Source of the DNA: Alphaproteobacteria bacterium
GTDB taxonomy: Bacteria; Pseudomonadota; Alphaproteobacteria; Reyranellales; Reyranellaceae
DNA length: 64,000 bases
Direction of reading: 5' to 3'
Assembly (NCBI GenBank): GCA_017308235.1
Contig: JAFKFL010000010.1
Span: 1-64,000 of the forward strand
The position numbers were made by a program, and so were the translations under genes. The stretch's first letter is position 1. The number at the start of each line of letters is the position of its first letter. Shown piece after piece: positions 17,048-26,345 of the stretch. The notes beneath the pieces are model-generated. The model saw nothing but the letters and a program-made list of their open reading frames with translations, was not told the DNA's origin and did no database searches.

Positions 17048-18883
17048 TTAGATCGCGACGGACGGTAAATCCGCACGCTGGCTGCGTATGGGACGCGCTT
17101 CGGCCTTGCCAGGAGACGTATGATCCCGCGACAGCAGGCCGAGCTCGCAGGCCTTGATCTGCAATCCAAGATACTTGGAGTAGATGCGGCATTGCGCGAG
17201 GCTGCCGGCGATGAACCAAAGGCCGGGTTGCGGCGTGCGCATGAACATGTTGCGCAATTCCTGGCCCTCGCCAAAGCCCCAGATCGGGCCGACTCGGGTT
17301 GCCACGGCATTGCCGAACAGCTTGCGCACAAGATGCTCTTGGCTTTGGTAGCCCGTTGCCAGCACGACCAGATCGGCCGCGAGCGTCTCGCCTGAGCGCA
17401 GCCGCGCGCCTTCTGCCACAAATCCGTCGATATCCGCGAACTGAGCCAACCCGATCTTGCCTTCGACCAGAAGGTCGGAGCAGCCGACGTTGAAATAGTA
17501 GCCGCCGCCACGGGTGAGATACTTGAACTGCCAGCCCGTCCCGTCATCGCCAAAGTCGAGCTGGAAGCCGATACGCTCCAGCCCGTCCAGAAGCTCGCGA
17601 TCCATCTCCTTCGCCCGCTCGGTGAAGAGCTTGTGGCTCTTCCGGCCGAGAGCCAGTGGCGTGGCCACGGTGATGAGATCGCAATCCTCCAATGACGGCC
17701 CCTCGTCGTAGAGCGCGTAGGGAAGTTGCGCGCTCGGCTCGACATTGACGATCAGGGTCGAGCTGCGCTGTACCAGCGTGACTCTGGCGCCACTCGATTG
17801 GAGATCCTGGGCGATGTCGTGGCCGCTGTTGCCGGTGCCGATGACCAGGGCGTTCCGGCCCTTCCAGGCCTCGCCGTCGTCGTACTGGCTCGAATGCAGC
17901 ACCTTGCCGTGGAAGTTCCGCAACGTCGGCAGCTCGGGGATGTTCGGAATGCCGCTGACACCGGTCGCCATGACGATATGGCGCGGACGCAACTCGCGTG
18001 GTGTGCCGTCGGCTCGGCGCAGCGTCACCGTCCATCGCCCGTCCCGTTCGTCGTACCGGCCGCCTTCGAATTCCGTGCCCGTCCAATAGTTGAGCTCCAG
18101 GCTCTCGACATAGGCCTCGAACCAGCCGGCCAGCTTGTCCTTGGGGATGTAGGTCGGCCAGTTGGGCGGGAACGGCATGTAGGGCAGATGGTTGACCTGC
18201 ACCTGGTTGTGCAGCGTGAGCGCGTGATAGCGCTGGCGCCAATTGTCGCCGATGCGCGGCCAGCGATCGATGATCAGTGTGTCGACCTGCAGCTGGCCAA
18301 GACGCGCGGCGATCGACAGGCCCGCCTGGCCGCCGCCCACGACAAGCACGGTGGGATCGCGGTCGGTATAAGCGGCCGACGCTTTGCGAAGGTCGAGCCA
18401 ATTGGGGCCGCGAAAATCGCGAGAATAGGATTCGCCGTGTGGCCGCGCCTTGCCGACCTGCTCCCCATGCCCTTTCAGCTCTTCCAGCGACGTGAGCAGC
18501 GTCCAGGCTTTCATCGTTCCGTTGCTACCGGCATCCGGCGTGAGCCGCAGGACACCGCTGCCACGGCCCGCCGAAGTTTCGAACTTGAAGATGGCCTCGA
18601 TCGCCTCCGCGCCGGCACGCAGGACACGGCGCGGCGCCGTCCGATCGGGATCGATAGCCAGGCCAGTCGGTTTAACTTGATGCGTGGACGCCTTCAGTAC
18701 CCGCACGATGGTATCGCAGCCGCTCACCGTCTCGATGGACCAGGTCAGCGCCAGAACATCGCGCCAATGGCTGTCGGCATGAAACAGGGTGGCAAGCTTC
18801 TCGCCGTCTCCCGAGAGGGCTCGCTCGAACTGCGCGAGCCAATCTGCAACGATAACTTCGGTCTTGTCCCGTTCGCTCGGCAT
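17048..18883 (-). CDS. Flavin-containing monooxygenase with N-terminal NTF2-like domain
   Basis: The start is the ATG at 18883, with GGAGG at ideal spacing; an upstream in-frame ATG at 18988 is less likely. The product is 611 residues. Residues about 1-150 look like a SnoaL/NTF2-type cone domain. The FAD motif VVGGGQAGLSIA is at about 181-192, the FMO fingerprint FHGKVLHSSQY at about 324-334 and the NADPH motif IGTGNSGHDIA at about 348-358. Such enzymes oxygenate nucleophilic heteroatoms or act as Baeyer-Villiger monooxygenases. It is divergent from a winged-helix/TPR regulator 178 bases away, which may control it. The substrate is unknown. Confidence 0.88.
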   Translation of the reverse strand: MPSERDKTEVIVADWLAQFERALSGDGEKLATLFHADSHWRDVLALTWSIETVSGCDTIVRVLKASTHQVKPTGLAIDPDRTAPRRVLRAGAEAIEAIFKFETSAGRGSGVLRLTPDAGSNGTMKAWTLLTSLEELKGHGEQVGKARPHGESYSRDFRGPNWLDLRKASAAYTDRDPTVLVVGGGQAGLSIAARLGQLQVDTLIIDRWPRIGDNWRQRYHALTLHNQVQVNHLPYMPFPPNWPTYIPKDKLAGWFEAYVESLELNYWTGTEFEGGRYDERDGRWTVTLRRADGTPRELRPRHIVMATGVSGIPNIPELPTLRNFHGKVLHSSQYDDGEAWKGRNALVIGTGNSGHDIAQDLQSSGARVTLVQRSSTLIVNVEPSAQLPYALYDEGPSLEDCDLITVATPLALGRKSHKLFTERAKEMDRELLDGLERIGFQLDFGDDGTGWQFKYLTRGGGYYFNVGCSDLLVEGKIGLAQFADIDGFVAEGARLRSGETLAADLVVLATGYQSQEHLVRKLFGNAVATRVGPIWGFGEGQELRNMFMRTPQPGLWFIAGSLAQCRIYSKYLGLQIKACELGLLSRDHTSPGKAEARPIRSQRADLPSVAI

Positions 18884-18965
18884 CCTGTTTCCTCCAGCTC
18901 GAAACCGCGGCAGAGCCCGGAATTCTAGCTCGGTATGGTGCCAAGGTTTCTGCCTGTTGGCTTTC

Positions 18966-19003
18966 AGAAGGCCTTCATTTGACGTCAAGACGGCCTTCTT
19001 TTT
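18966..19003 (+). terminator. Terminator-like hairpin in the leader of the winged-helix regulator
   Basis: AGAAGGCC at 18966-18973 pairs perfectly with GGCCTTCT at 18992-18999, followed by TTTTT at 18999-19003. The 18-base loop contains the perfect 10-bp palindrome TTGACGTCAA. No plus-strand gene ends here, as the left neighbour reads away. The hairpin lies about 60 bases before the regulator start and may act as an attenuator, with the palindrome a possible operator. Confidence 0.55.
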
Positions 19004-19061
19004 CGCTGATCGGCTATGCTGATGCCAGGCACCGACCGATCTGCCGCATTGGAGCTGTAAG

Positions 19062-20591
19062 TTGCTGTTTTGGTTCGACGAATTCGTCCTGGATACGGCC
19101 CGGCGCGAACTTCGCGGCGCGGCGGGACCGATCGCGGTCGAGCCCCAGGTCTTCGACCTTCTGACCTACCTGATCAGCCATCGCGACCGCGTCGTGAGCA
19201 AGGACGACATCCTTGCCGCCGTCTGGAAGGGACGGCTGGTCTCGGAGTCGGCGTTGACCACCCGCATCAATGCCGCCCGCAGCGCCATCGGCGACACAGG
19301 AGAAGCCCAGCGTCTTATCAAGACGCTGCCACGCCGAGGTCTGCGCTTCGTTGGTACGGTCCGAGAGGAACCGGAACCAACAGCCGCGTCGCTGGATCGG
19401 CCGTCGATCGCCGTTCTGCCGTTCACCAACATGAGCGGCGATCCCGCGCAGGACTATTTCGCCGACGGCGTGGTTGAGGAGATCATCACCGCCCTGTCGC
19501 GCCTGCGTTGGCTGTCCGTCATCGCCCGCAATTCGAGCTTCACCTACAAGGGCCGGTCCGTCGACGTGAAGCAGGTGGGACACGAACTCGGCGCGCGCTA
19601 TGTGCTGGAAGGAAGCGTGCGCAAAGCGGCAGATCGCGTCCGCGTCACCGGCCAGCTCATTGATGCCAGGACCGGCATCCACCTTTGGGCAGATCGCTTC
19701 GATGCGATGCTCGAGGACATCTTCGAGCTGCAGGACCGAATGACGGCGAGCGTCGTAGGCGCCATCTCGCCACGACTGGGCAAGGCCGAGATCGATCGCG
19801 CCAGACGCAAGCCGACCGAAAGCCTCGACGCCTACGACTATTTCCTGCGCGGCATGGCCAATGTCCATCGCTGGACCCGCGAAGACAGCGATGAAGCGCT
19901 ACACAACCTCCGTCGGGCCATCGACCTCGATCCCGAATTCGCCGTGGCCTACGGCCTCGCCGCACGCTGCTACTCGCAGCGCAAAGCTTGCGGGTGGGTG
20001 ACCGATCGCAAGCGCGAAACTGCCGAAGCCGAGCGGCTGGCACGGCTGGCAGCGGAATTCGGCCGCGACGATGCGATGGCGCTCTGCCTGGCCGGCATTG
20101 TCCTGGGTTATGTGGTAGGCCAGCTCGACGACGGAAACGCCTTGATCGACCGCGCCCTGGCGCTGGATCCGAATCTGGCCTGGGCGTGGGTGTTCGGCAG
20201 TTGGATCAAGATTTGGCTGGGTGATCCCGAGATTGCACTGGAACGGGCGACACGGGCCATGGCGCTGAGCCCGGACGACCCGGAGGTGCTTTTCTTCATC
20301 CAGACCGCCACGGCCTATTGCCATTTCCTGGCCGGCCGCTACGCCGACGCCTTGTCGTGGGCGCAGACCGCGATCCGGCAGCGGCCTGATGTCGTCATAT
20401 CCCTGTCCGTCGCTGCGGCGAGTGCCGCGTTGGCGCACCGGCCCGACGCCGCGCGGGACATCATGACTCGCCTGCGCCAGCTCAGGCCCGAGCTTCGGCT
20501 GTCCGATCTCGACGAGCTATCCTCCTTTGGCCGTGCCGATGACCGCAGGCGCTGGAAGGAGGCAATGCGCGCTGCCGGGCTTCCCGGCTAG
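19062..20591 (+). CDS. Winged-helix (OmpR/CadC-type) DNA-binding protein with TPR-like C-terminus
   Basis: The start is a TTG at 19062, seven bases after GGAG. The product is 509 residues. Residues about 1-100 form an OmpR/CadC-type winged helix (EPQVFDLLTYLISHRDRVVSK, LVSESALTTRINAARSAIGD, IKTLPRRGLRFVG). Residues about 112-240 are a FlgO/TolB-N-like domain (SIAVLPFTNMSGDPAQDYF, ADGVVEEIITALSRL), and the rest is TPR-like. There is no transmembrane helix, so unlike CadC it is cytoplasmic. This layout is common in Rhizobiales regulators of unknown signal. It diverges from the flavin monooxygenase and overlaps the convergent next gene by 4 bases. Confidence 0.82.
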   Translation: MLFWFDEFVLDTARRELRGAAGPIAVEPQVFDLLTYLISHRDRVVSKDDILAAVWKGRLVSESALTTRINAARSAIGDTGEAQRLIKTLPRRGLRFVGTVREEPEPTAASLDRPSIAVLPFTNMSGDPAQDYFADGVVEEIITALSRLRWLSVIARNSSFTYKGRSVDVKQVGHELGARYVLEGSVRKAADRVRVTGQLIDARTGIHLWADRFDAMLEDIFELQDRMTASVVGAISPRLGKAEIDRARRKPTESLDAYDYFLRGMANVHRWTREDSDEALHNLRRAIDLDPEFAVAYGLAARCYSQRKACGWVTDRKRETAEAERLARLAAEFGRDDAMALCLAGIVLGYVVGQLDDGNALIDRALALDPNLAWAWVFGSWIKIWLGDPEIALERATRAMALSPDDPEVLFFIQTATAYCHFLAGRYADALSWAQTAIRQRPDVVISLSVAAASAALAHRPDAARDIMTRLRQLRPELRLSDLDELSSFGRADDRRRWKEAMRAAGLPG

Positions 20592-21577
20592 CCGCCGCGG
20601 GTCATTACGACCTCTATATTTTCGACAAGTATCCCGTTGAGGTTCCCAATGCGATCTGCCGGCAACTGGTGGAACCGATCCCGCCCATCCTCGACAAGAT
20701 CAAGAAAGGCCTTCGCCTTGACCCTTAGTCGGACGAGCGCCAATGCTCCATCAGCTTCCATCAGGCGTAGCGGTTCTTTGTCGTTGGGATCTTCTTCGAA
20801 TTCACTCACGAGATGAAGTGTGCGGTTCATCGGCGGCAACGCCCGATAACCGGCGTTCTCGATTCCAGCCAGTTCCAGATCGGAAATCGCAAGCCAAACC
20901 AACAACGTACCGAACTGATATTTCCTTTGCCGGATCTTCTCGATCCACCAATCGTTCTGCCAATCCTCGTAACCGAAGAGCATGCCTTCCAGACGCTCAA
21001 GGGTGTCGTTCCATCCTGTCTTGCGTGAAGCTGCTTCAATCATCTGCCACGCCTGAATCCGCCACTCCTCTCCCTTGCGGGTGTAGTAGGCGGTTCGTAT
21101 GCCTTCCATGAGTCGGCCATCCTTCGAACGAACCGGCCGGTCGAATTCCTTGATCTCGACTTCCTTGTAAAGAAGGCCCTGGGCGACGTATCGATCGAAG
21201 CCCTCTTCATGATGATGCTGCATCGGCGGATATTCTAAGTACATCCGTGCAAACTGCTTCCGCCCCTCCAGCATCAGTAGCAATTCGTATCCGGCGTGGA
21301 TGAGATAGGGAAAGTTACGAGACTCAGTCCATTTGTAGAGGCACGCCGTGCGCCCCAGCGGATCGAACCCAATATCGAACCGTTGATTGATCGCAGCGAC
21401 CTCGTTCGGTTCCAGAGTATAGAAATACTCTAGGTCCTGATCCTCCTCGGCATCCGGACCCAGCAGTTCGCGCAGCTCCTCCAGCTTCTCCACCACGAAC
21501 ATCGCTTCAAAGGCGGGACAGCCATACTCCGGATGTATCGCCTGCAGGATGAAACGGCGTGGCGTACTCTCGGCCAT
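20588..21577 (-). CDS. Uncharacterised 329-residue protein, lower G+C than its neighbours
   Basis: The ATG at 21577 has GAGGA upstream. The product is soluble, acidic and rich in aromatic residues (LEYFYTLEPNE, YYTRKGEEWRIQAWQM, YEDWQNDWWIEKIRQRKYQFG). No domain is recognised. The DNA is visibly richer in A+T than the surrounding genes and its codon choice is less GC-biased, which suggests more recent acquisition. It lies 12 bases downstream of the SDR gene on the same strand, so they may be cotranscribed, and it overlaps the convergent regulator gene by 4 bases. Confidence 0.6.
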   Translation of the reverse strand: MAESTPRRFILQAIHPEYGCPAFEAMFVVEKLEELRELLGPDAEEDQDLEYFYTLEPNEVAAINQRFDIGFDPLGRTACLYKWTESRNFPYLIHAGYELLLMLEGRKQFARMYLEYPPMQHHHEEGFDRYVAQGLLYKEVEIKEFDRPVRSKDGRLMEGIRTAYYTRKGEEWRIQAWQMIEAASRKTGWNDTLERLEGMLFGYEDWQNDWWIEKIRQRKYQFGTLLVWLAISDLELAGIENAGYRALPPMNRTLHLVSEFEEDPNDKEPLRLMEADGALALVRLRVKAKAFLDLVEDGRDRFHQLPADRIGNLNGILVENIEVVMTRGG

Positions 21578-21589
21578 GCGTCCTCGCGG

Positions 21590-22387
21590 CTACACCACCG
21601 GGCTCATGCCGCCGTCGACATTGATGGCGACGCCCGTGATGAAGGAGCCGGCGTCGGAGCAGAGGAAACAAGCCATTCGCGCGAATTCCTCTGCCTTGCC
21701 CATGCGGCCGAGCGGAACGCGGCCCTTGGCCATGCCGTCGATGAACTCCTGATAGGTCTTGCCCTCGCCGGCCGCGGTCTTGTGGCGGCGTACCCACTGG
21801 TCGCTGTCGATCAGGCCGACCAGCATCGCGTTCACGAGCACGTTGTGCTTGGCATTCTCCTGCGACAGTGCCTTGGTGAGCGCGAGCCCGGCGGCGCGGC
21901 TGACGCTGGTCGGCGTCGAGTTGGCGTTGGGCGCCTTGGCGCCGATATTGAGCACGTTGAGCACACGGCCCCATTTGCGCTCGCGCATGCCGGGCAACGC
22001 GAGCCGGATCAGCCGGATGGCAGCGAAGAGTTTCAGGTCAAGGTCGCCCTGCCAATCGGCGTCGGTCACCGTATCGAACGACTTGGCGTGGCTGATGCCT
22101 GCGTTGTTCACCACGATATCGACCTTGCCGAAGTCGGCCGCGACCTTCTTCCAGGTGTCGGCGATCTGATCGGCCTTGGCGACGTCGCAGGAGTAGGCCT
22201 CGATCTTGCCGTTGGTCTTGCCCGCGGCTTTCTGTATGTCGGTTTTGGCTGAAGCCAGTGCATCGGCCTTCCGCGCCAGTATCGCCACGGACCCGCCTGA
22301 AGCCGCGAATTCCTTGGCCATGGCGAGGCCCAGGCCCGCGCTTGCGCCCGTGATCACGGCCACACGGCCGTCCATGCGTACGTCCAT
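21590..22387 (-). CDS. SDR-family protein with altered catalytic tetrad
   Basis: The 265-residue product has the classical SDR Rossmann fold: TGASAGLG at 13-20, CDVA at about 67-70, NNAG at 94-97 and a C-terminal FITGVAINVDGG segment. The usual catalytic block is missing. Where YxxxK is expected there is TSVSR (160-164), and the preceding serine region reads NVLNIGAK. Classical SDRs need Ser, Tyr and Lys, so either this subgroup uses other residues or it binds the cofactor without normal oxidoreductase activity. It precedes the unknown 329-residue gene by 12 bases. The fold is certain; the reaction is not. Confidence 0.8.
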   Translation of the reverse strand: MDVRMDGRVAVITGASAGLGLAMAKEFAASGGSVAILARKADALASAKTDIQKAAGKTNGKIEAYSCDVAKADQIADTWKKVAADFGKVDIVVNNAGISHAKSFDTVTDADWQGDLDLKLFAAIRLIRLALPGMRERKWGRVLNVLNIGAKAPNANSTPTSVSRAAGLALTKALSQENAKHNVLVNAMLVGLIDSDQWVRRHKTAAGEGKTYQEFIDGMAKGRVPLGRMGKAEEFARMACFLCSDAGSFITGVAINVDGGMSPVV

Positions 22388-22530
22388 CGAATCCTCCGAT
22401 CAGTTGGTTGATTTCTGCCCTATCCGAGGCGGACGGGAAATGGACTTCGGCGTTAGAGTTCCGCTGCCGCCATTTCCGCGATCACAAGGGCGTGGTCCGG
22501 CGGATCGCCGTTCGACAAAACCGTCGAATA

Positions 22531-24846
22531 TCACTTTGTTTTAGCGCCTTTGAGCTGGGCAACTGCCGCCAAGATGCGCTCTGGAGTCGCCGGCGCATCC
22601 AATCGCACGGCCGCCTTGCCGTCACTCCCCTCCGAGATCGTGGCGGCGATGGCATCCTTGAGCGCATTCCACACCGCCGTCGCCAGCATCAAGGGCGGCT
22701 CGCCGACCGCCTTGGAGCGGAAGATGGTGGCTTCGGCCGCCGGCGCATTGTCGAGCATCTTGACGTTGAAGATCGCGGGCGCGTCGCGGCTGCCGGGGAT
22801 CTTGTAGGTCGAGGGCCCGACCGTGCGCAGGAGGCCCTTGGCGTCCCACCACAGTTCCTCGCAGGTGAACCAGCCCTGCCCCTGCACGAAGGCGCCTTCG
22901 ATCTGGCCGAGATCGATCGCGGGATTGAGCGAGGTCCCGCAATCCTGGACCAGATCGGCGCGCAACACCCGGCTCTCTCCCGTCAGCGTGTCGATCGCCA
23001 CCTCCGCCGCCGCAGCGCCAAACGAATAGTAGAAGAACGGCCGGCCGCGCATCGCCACCGGATCCCAATGGATCTTCGGTGTCTTGTAATAGCCCGTCGA
23101 GGAAAGCGAGACGCGTCCGAGATGGCAAAGCCGTGCCAGCTCGCCGAAGCTCAGCACCTGGTTGCTGCCGGGCTTGGCAATGCGCACATTGCCGTCGGCA
23201 AATTCGATGTCATCGGGCGCGGTACCAAAATGCTCGGCCGCGAAGGCGACCATGCGCTGCTTGATGGTGTTGGCCGCCTCATAGGCTGCCCAGCCGTTCA
23301 GATCCGATCCGGTCGAGGCGGCAGTCGGCGAGGTGTTGGGCACTTCGCCAGTCGAGGTGGCGGACGCCCTCACACGATCGAGATCGACCTTGAAAACCTC
23401 GGCCACGACCTGCGCCACCTTTGTGAACAGGCCCTGCCCCATCTCGGTGCCGCCATGGTTCAGGCGGATCGAGCCATCCGTGTAGACATGGACCAGAGCG
23501 CCCGCCTGGTTCATGTGCGGAATGTTGAAGGAGATGCCGAACTTCAGCGGAAACAGGCTAAGCCCGCGTTTCAGGATCGGGCTGGTGCGGTTGAAGGCGG
23601 CGATCTCGGCACGACGCTGGTCGATTTCGGCATCGCGGCGAAGCTCGGCCCAGACGCGCGGCAGATGATTTTCGTCGACTGTCTGGCCGTAGGGCGTCTC
23701 CTTGCCGCCGTCGCCGTAGAAATTGAGCGCCCGCACGTCATCGGGATCGCGGCCGAGATGGCAGGCAATGCGATCGAGCGCATCCTCCATCACCACCACG
23801 CCCTGCGGCCCGCCGAAGCCGCGGAACGCCGTGTTCGACTGCTTGTTGGTTCGGCAGGGATAGCCCACGGCGCGGAAATGCGGGATCCAGTAGGCGTTGT
23901 CGGTGTGACAGAGCGCACGGGCCATGACGCCGGGCGTGAGATCGAGGCTCCAGCCGGCATCGGCCGCCAGCATGGCGTCCAGCGCCAGTACACGCCCTTC
24001 GCCATCGAAGCCCACGGTATAGCGATAGAGGAAAGGATGCCGCTTGCCGGTGGCGATCATGTCCACCTCGCGCGGCAGACGCAGCTTCACCGGCTGTCCC
24101 GTGTGGTGCGCCGCCAGCGCGGCCGCCCCTGCTACCCAGGAGGCATTGCTCTCCTTGCCGCCGAAGCCGCCGCCCAATCGTCGTACGACAGCGGTGATGC
24201 GATTGAAGTCGCAGCCCAGCAGATGGGCACAGATATGCTGGACCTCGGTCGGATGCTGGGTCGAGGAATGCACGACAATGTCGCCATCTTCGCCCGGCAG
24301 AGCGAAAGCGATCTGGCCTTCGAGATAGAAATGCTCCTGTCCGCCGACCCGGAACTCCGCGCTCAGCCGATGCGGCGCCGACTTCAAGGCCACATCGACA
24401 TTGCCACGCTGCAAGGTCGAGGGCGCCTGGACGTAGGCTTTCTTCTCGAGCGCAGTCTCGATGTCGAGGATCGGCTCTCCAGGTTCGATGTCGACGATCG
24501 CCCGTTCGGCTGCATGGCGGGCCGCATCGAGCGTTCGCGCGACGACCATCGCCAGCGGCTGACCGGCGTGGGACACCTGGTCGGTCGCAAACAACGGCTC
24601 GTTCTGCCCCACCGGAGCCACGTCATTCTTGCCGGGGATGTCGGCAGGACCCAGCACGGCAACGACGTCCGGCGCGGCAGCTGACGGCGACAAATCAAGC
24701 TTGCGCAGCCGACCCGCCGCGATAGGGCTCAAGATCAGTGCCGCATGCAACGTACCCGCGGGCTCGGGCATGTCGTCGATGTAGAGCGCCTGACCGCTCG
24801 CGTGCTTCAGCGCGCTGTCGTGTCGGTGGGGTCGATGGACGGTCAT
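22531..24846 (-). CDS. xdhB: Xanthine dehydrogenase, molybdopterin-binding subunit
   Basis: The 771-residue product is the large subunit of a XDH-type molybdenum hydroxylase, which oxidises hypoxanthine and xanthine to urate. Typical blocks are GQALYIDDMPEP at the N-terminus, RLGGGFGGKE, TAFRGFGGPQG, LNHGGTEMGQGL, and the GEPPLML segment carrying the catalytic Glu near the C-terminus. The start ATG at 24846 overlaps the xdhA stop (ATGA), so the two are translationally coupled. A longer frame to 25191 is a shadow inside xdhA. The neighbours include PuuE-like deacetylases and an ABC transporter, supporting a purine role. No xdhC chaperone gene is in the window. Confidence 0.92.
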   Translation of the reverse strand: MTVHRPHRHDSALKHASGQALYIDDMPEPAGTLHAALILSPIAAGRLRKLDLSPSAAAPDVVAVLGPADIPGKNDVAPVGQNEPLFATDQVSHAGQPLAMVVARTLDAARHAAERAIVDIEPGEPILDIETALEKKAYVQAPSTLQRGNVDVALKSAPHRLSAEFRVGGQEHFYLEGQIAFALPGEDGDIVVHSSTQHPTEVQHICAHLLGCDFNRITAVVRRLGGGFGGKESNASWVAGAAALAAHHTGQPVKLRLPREVDMIATGKRHPFLYRYTVGFDGEGRVLALDAMLAADAGWSLDLTPGVMARALCHTDNAYWIPHFRAVGYPCRTNKQSNTAFRGFGGPQGVVVMEDALDRIACHLGRDPDDVRALNFYGDGGKETPYGQTVDENHLPRVWAELRRDAEIDQRRAEIAAFNRTSPILKRGLSLFPLKFGISFNIPHMNQAGALVHVYTDGSIRLNHGGTEMGQGLFTKVAQVVAEVFKVDLDRVRASATSTGEVPNTSPTAASTGSDLNGWAAYEAANTIKQRMVAFAAEHFGTAPDDIEFADGNVRIAKPGSNQVLSFGELARLCHLGRVSLSSTGYYKTPKIHWDPVAMRGRPFFYYSFGAAAAEVAIDTLTGESRVLRADLVQDCGTSLNPAIDLGQIEGAFVQGQGWFTCEELWWDAKGLLRTVGPSTYKIPGSRDAPAIFNVKMLDNAPAAEATIFRSKAVGEPPLMLATAVWNALKDAIAATISEGSDGKAAVRLDAPATPERILAAVAQLKGAKTK

Positions 24847-26225
24847 AGCGCCTCGACCTCGACGGGACGCTGGGGGTCGGCCAGCCGCACTTCGAGCCGA
24901 CGCAACAGGTTCATCGCCACCTGCAGGCGATAGGCCGAGGTGCCGCGCCAGTCGTCGATCGGCTGGAAGTCTCGCGGCAGAGCTGCGATCGCGGCGGCAA
25001 AGCCATCCTTCAACAAGGTTGCCTCGGCACGGGAGGCCCGTTTGGGCGTCGCCGCCATGCCACCGAAGGCGAGCCGTGCATTTTCGATCCGGTCGTTCCT
25101 GATCCTCACGCGATAGGCGCCGGCGACAGTGGAGATATCCTGGTCGCGCCGCTTGCTCACCTTGTCGCAAAAGAAGTGTTCGCCCGGCCACAGCCGCGGC
25201 ATCGTGAGACTCTGGATCACCTCATCAGGCGCAAGCGCTGTCTTGCGATAGTCGAGGAAGAAATCATCGAGCGGCAATTCGCGGGTACCGCGCCGCGAGG
25301 CCAGCTTCAGCCGCGTCTCCAACGCCAGTAGCACCGGCGGCATGTCACCGATCGGCGACGCCGTGCCGAGATTGCCGCCGATTGTGCCCATGGTGCGGAT
25401 CTGCCGCGAGCCCAGGCGTGCGAGATAGGATCGCAAGGCAGGAAAAGCCGCGATCAAAACAGGCATGGCATGCGCATAGGAGACAGCAGCGCCGATCGTG
25501 ATCTCGTCCTTGCCCTCGACGATCGCCGACAGCTCCGGCACGTGGGCAACATGGATGACCGATCGCGGCGGCTTGCGGGCACGGCTCGCCAGCAAGCCAA
25601 GATCCGTGCCGCCCGCCAGCAGTAGTGCATCGGGATGGTCCAAGCGCAATTTGAGGAGATCGTCGAGAGTGCGCGGTGCAAAGAAGCGATCATCATAGAC
25701 CGCCGAACGGTCACGCTGTGGCAGTGCTACCGCTGGTTCTGCGCCTAGCCCCGCCACCCGTTGCATTGCCGCAACGATCGGGCGATAGCCAGTGCAGCGA
25801 CAAAGATTTCCCGCCAGGGCATCGTGGATGACCTCGAGATCGGCAGCCTCGCCTCCCGAAGCGAAGGCATAGGCCGTCATCACGAAGCCGGGCGTACAGA
25901 AGCCGCATTGCGTGGCGTCCGACTCGGCCATCGCGCGCTGGACCGGATGCAGGCCGCCATCCTGGCCGTGCAAGCCCTCGACGGTGCGCAGCGACTGACC
26001 GTCGATCTGCCCCAGCAGCGCGATGCAGGCATTCATCGCCTCATGGCGACCATCGGCACGCTCGACCACCACCGTACAGGCGCCACAGTCGCCTTCAGCG
26101 CAGCCTTCCTTGGTGCCTCTCAGTCCACGCGTCTCCCGCAGCCAGTCCAGCAGCGTCACCATCGGTGAAACGTCCGACAGCTCGACGGGCTGGTCGTTCA
26201 ACTCGAAGCAAATACGGTCCGCCAT
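24843..26225 (-). CDS. xdhA: Xanthine dehydrogenase, FeS/FAD subunit
   Basis: The product is about 460 residues from the ATG at 26225. A TTG at 26261 could add 12 residues, and neither start has a strong ribosome binding site. The N-terminal part carries a plant-type [2Fe-2S] motif (CAEGDCGACTVVV) and the second cluster motifs CGFCTPGF and CRCTGY. The C-terminal part is a CO-dehydrogenase-flavoprotein-type FAD domain (AGGTDLGLLA, GGNLGTASPIGD). It passes electrons from the molybdenum site in XdhB to NAD+. It lies first in xdhAB and is divergent from the deacetylase/transporter operon, with a 120-base shared promoter region. Confidence 0.92.
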   Translation of the reverse strand: MADRICFELNDQPVELSDVSPMVTLLDWLRETRGLRGTKEGCAEGDCGACTVVVERADGRHEAMNACIALLGQIDGQSLRTVEGLHGQDGGLHPVQRAMAESDATQCGFCTPGFVMTAYAFASGGEAADLEVIHDALAGNLCRCTGYRPIVAAMQRVAGLGAEPAVALPQRDRSAVYDDRFFAPRTLDDLLKLRLDHPDALLLAGGTDLGLLASRARKPPRSVIHVAHVPELSAIVEGKDEITIGAAVSYAHAMPVLIAAFPALRSYLARLGSRQIRTMGTIGGNLGTASPIGDMPPVLLALETRLKLASRRGTRELPLDDFFLDYRKTALAPDEVIQSLTMPRLWPGEHFFCDKVSKRRDQDISTVAGAYRVRIRNDRIENARLAFGGMAATPKRASRAEATLLKDGFAAAIAALPRDFQPIDDWRGTSAYRLQVAMNLLRRLEVRLADPQRPVEVEAL

Positions 26226-26298
26226 GCGAGCGAGGATGAGCGTCGAACAATCGTCCTGCAAGTCCTAGAGGGATTTGCACCGGACACAGTATTGCACC

Positions 26299-26311
26299 TG
26301 CCGTGACGGCA
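26299..26311. promoter_or_regulatory. Palindrome in the xdh / deacetylase divergent promoter region
   Basis: TGCCGT-G-ACGGCA is a perfect inverted repeat centred between the divergent xdhA and deacetylase genes, flanked by TGCA on both sides. It is well placed for a shared operator. The binding protein is unknown. Confidence 0.4.
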
Positions 26312-26345
26312 TGATGCACTTCGCGCCCCACGAGGAAGAGATCAG

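Noticed and set aside
22408..24684. A 758-codon open frame on the plus strand opposite xdhB
   Set aside because: It lies wholly antisense to a gene with clear molybdenum-hydroxylase motifs and its residues are Arg/His/Gly-rich without any domain, as expected for a GC-rich shadow frame.
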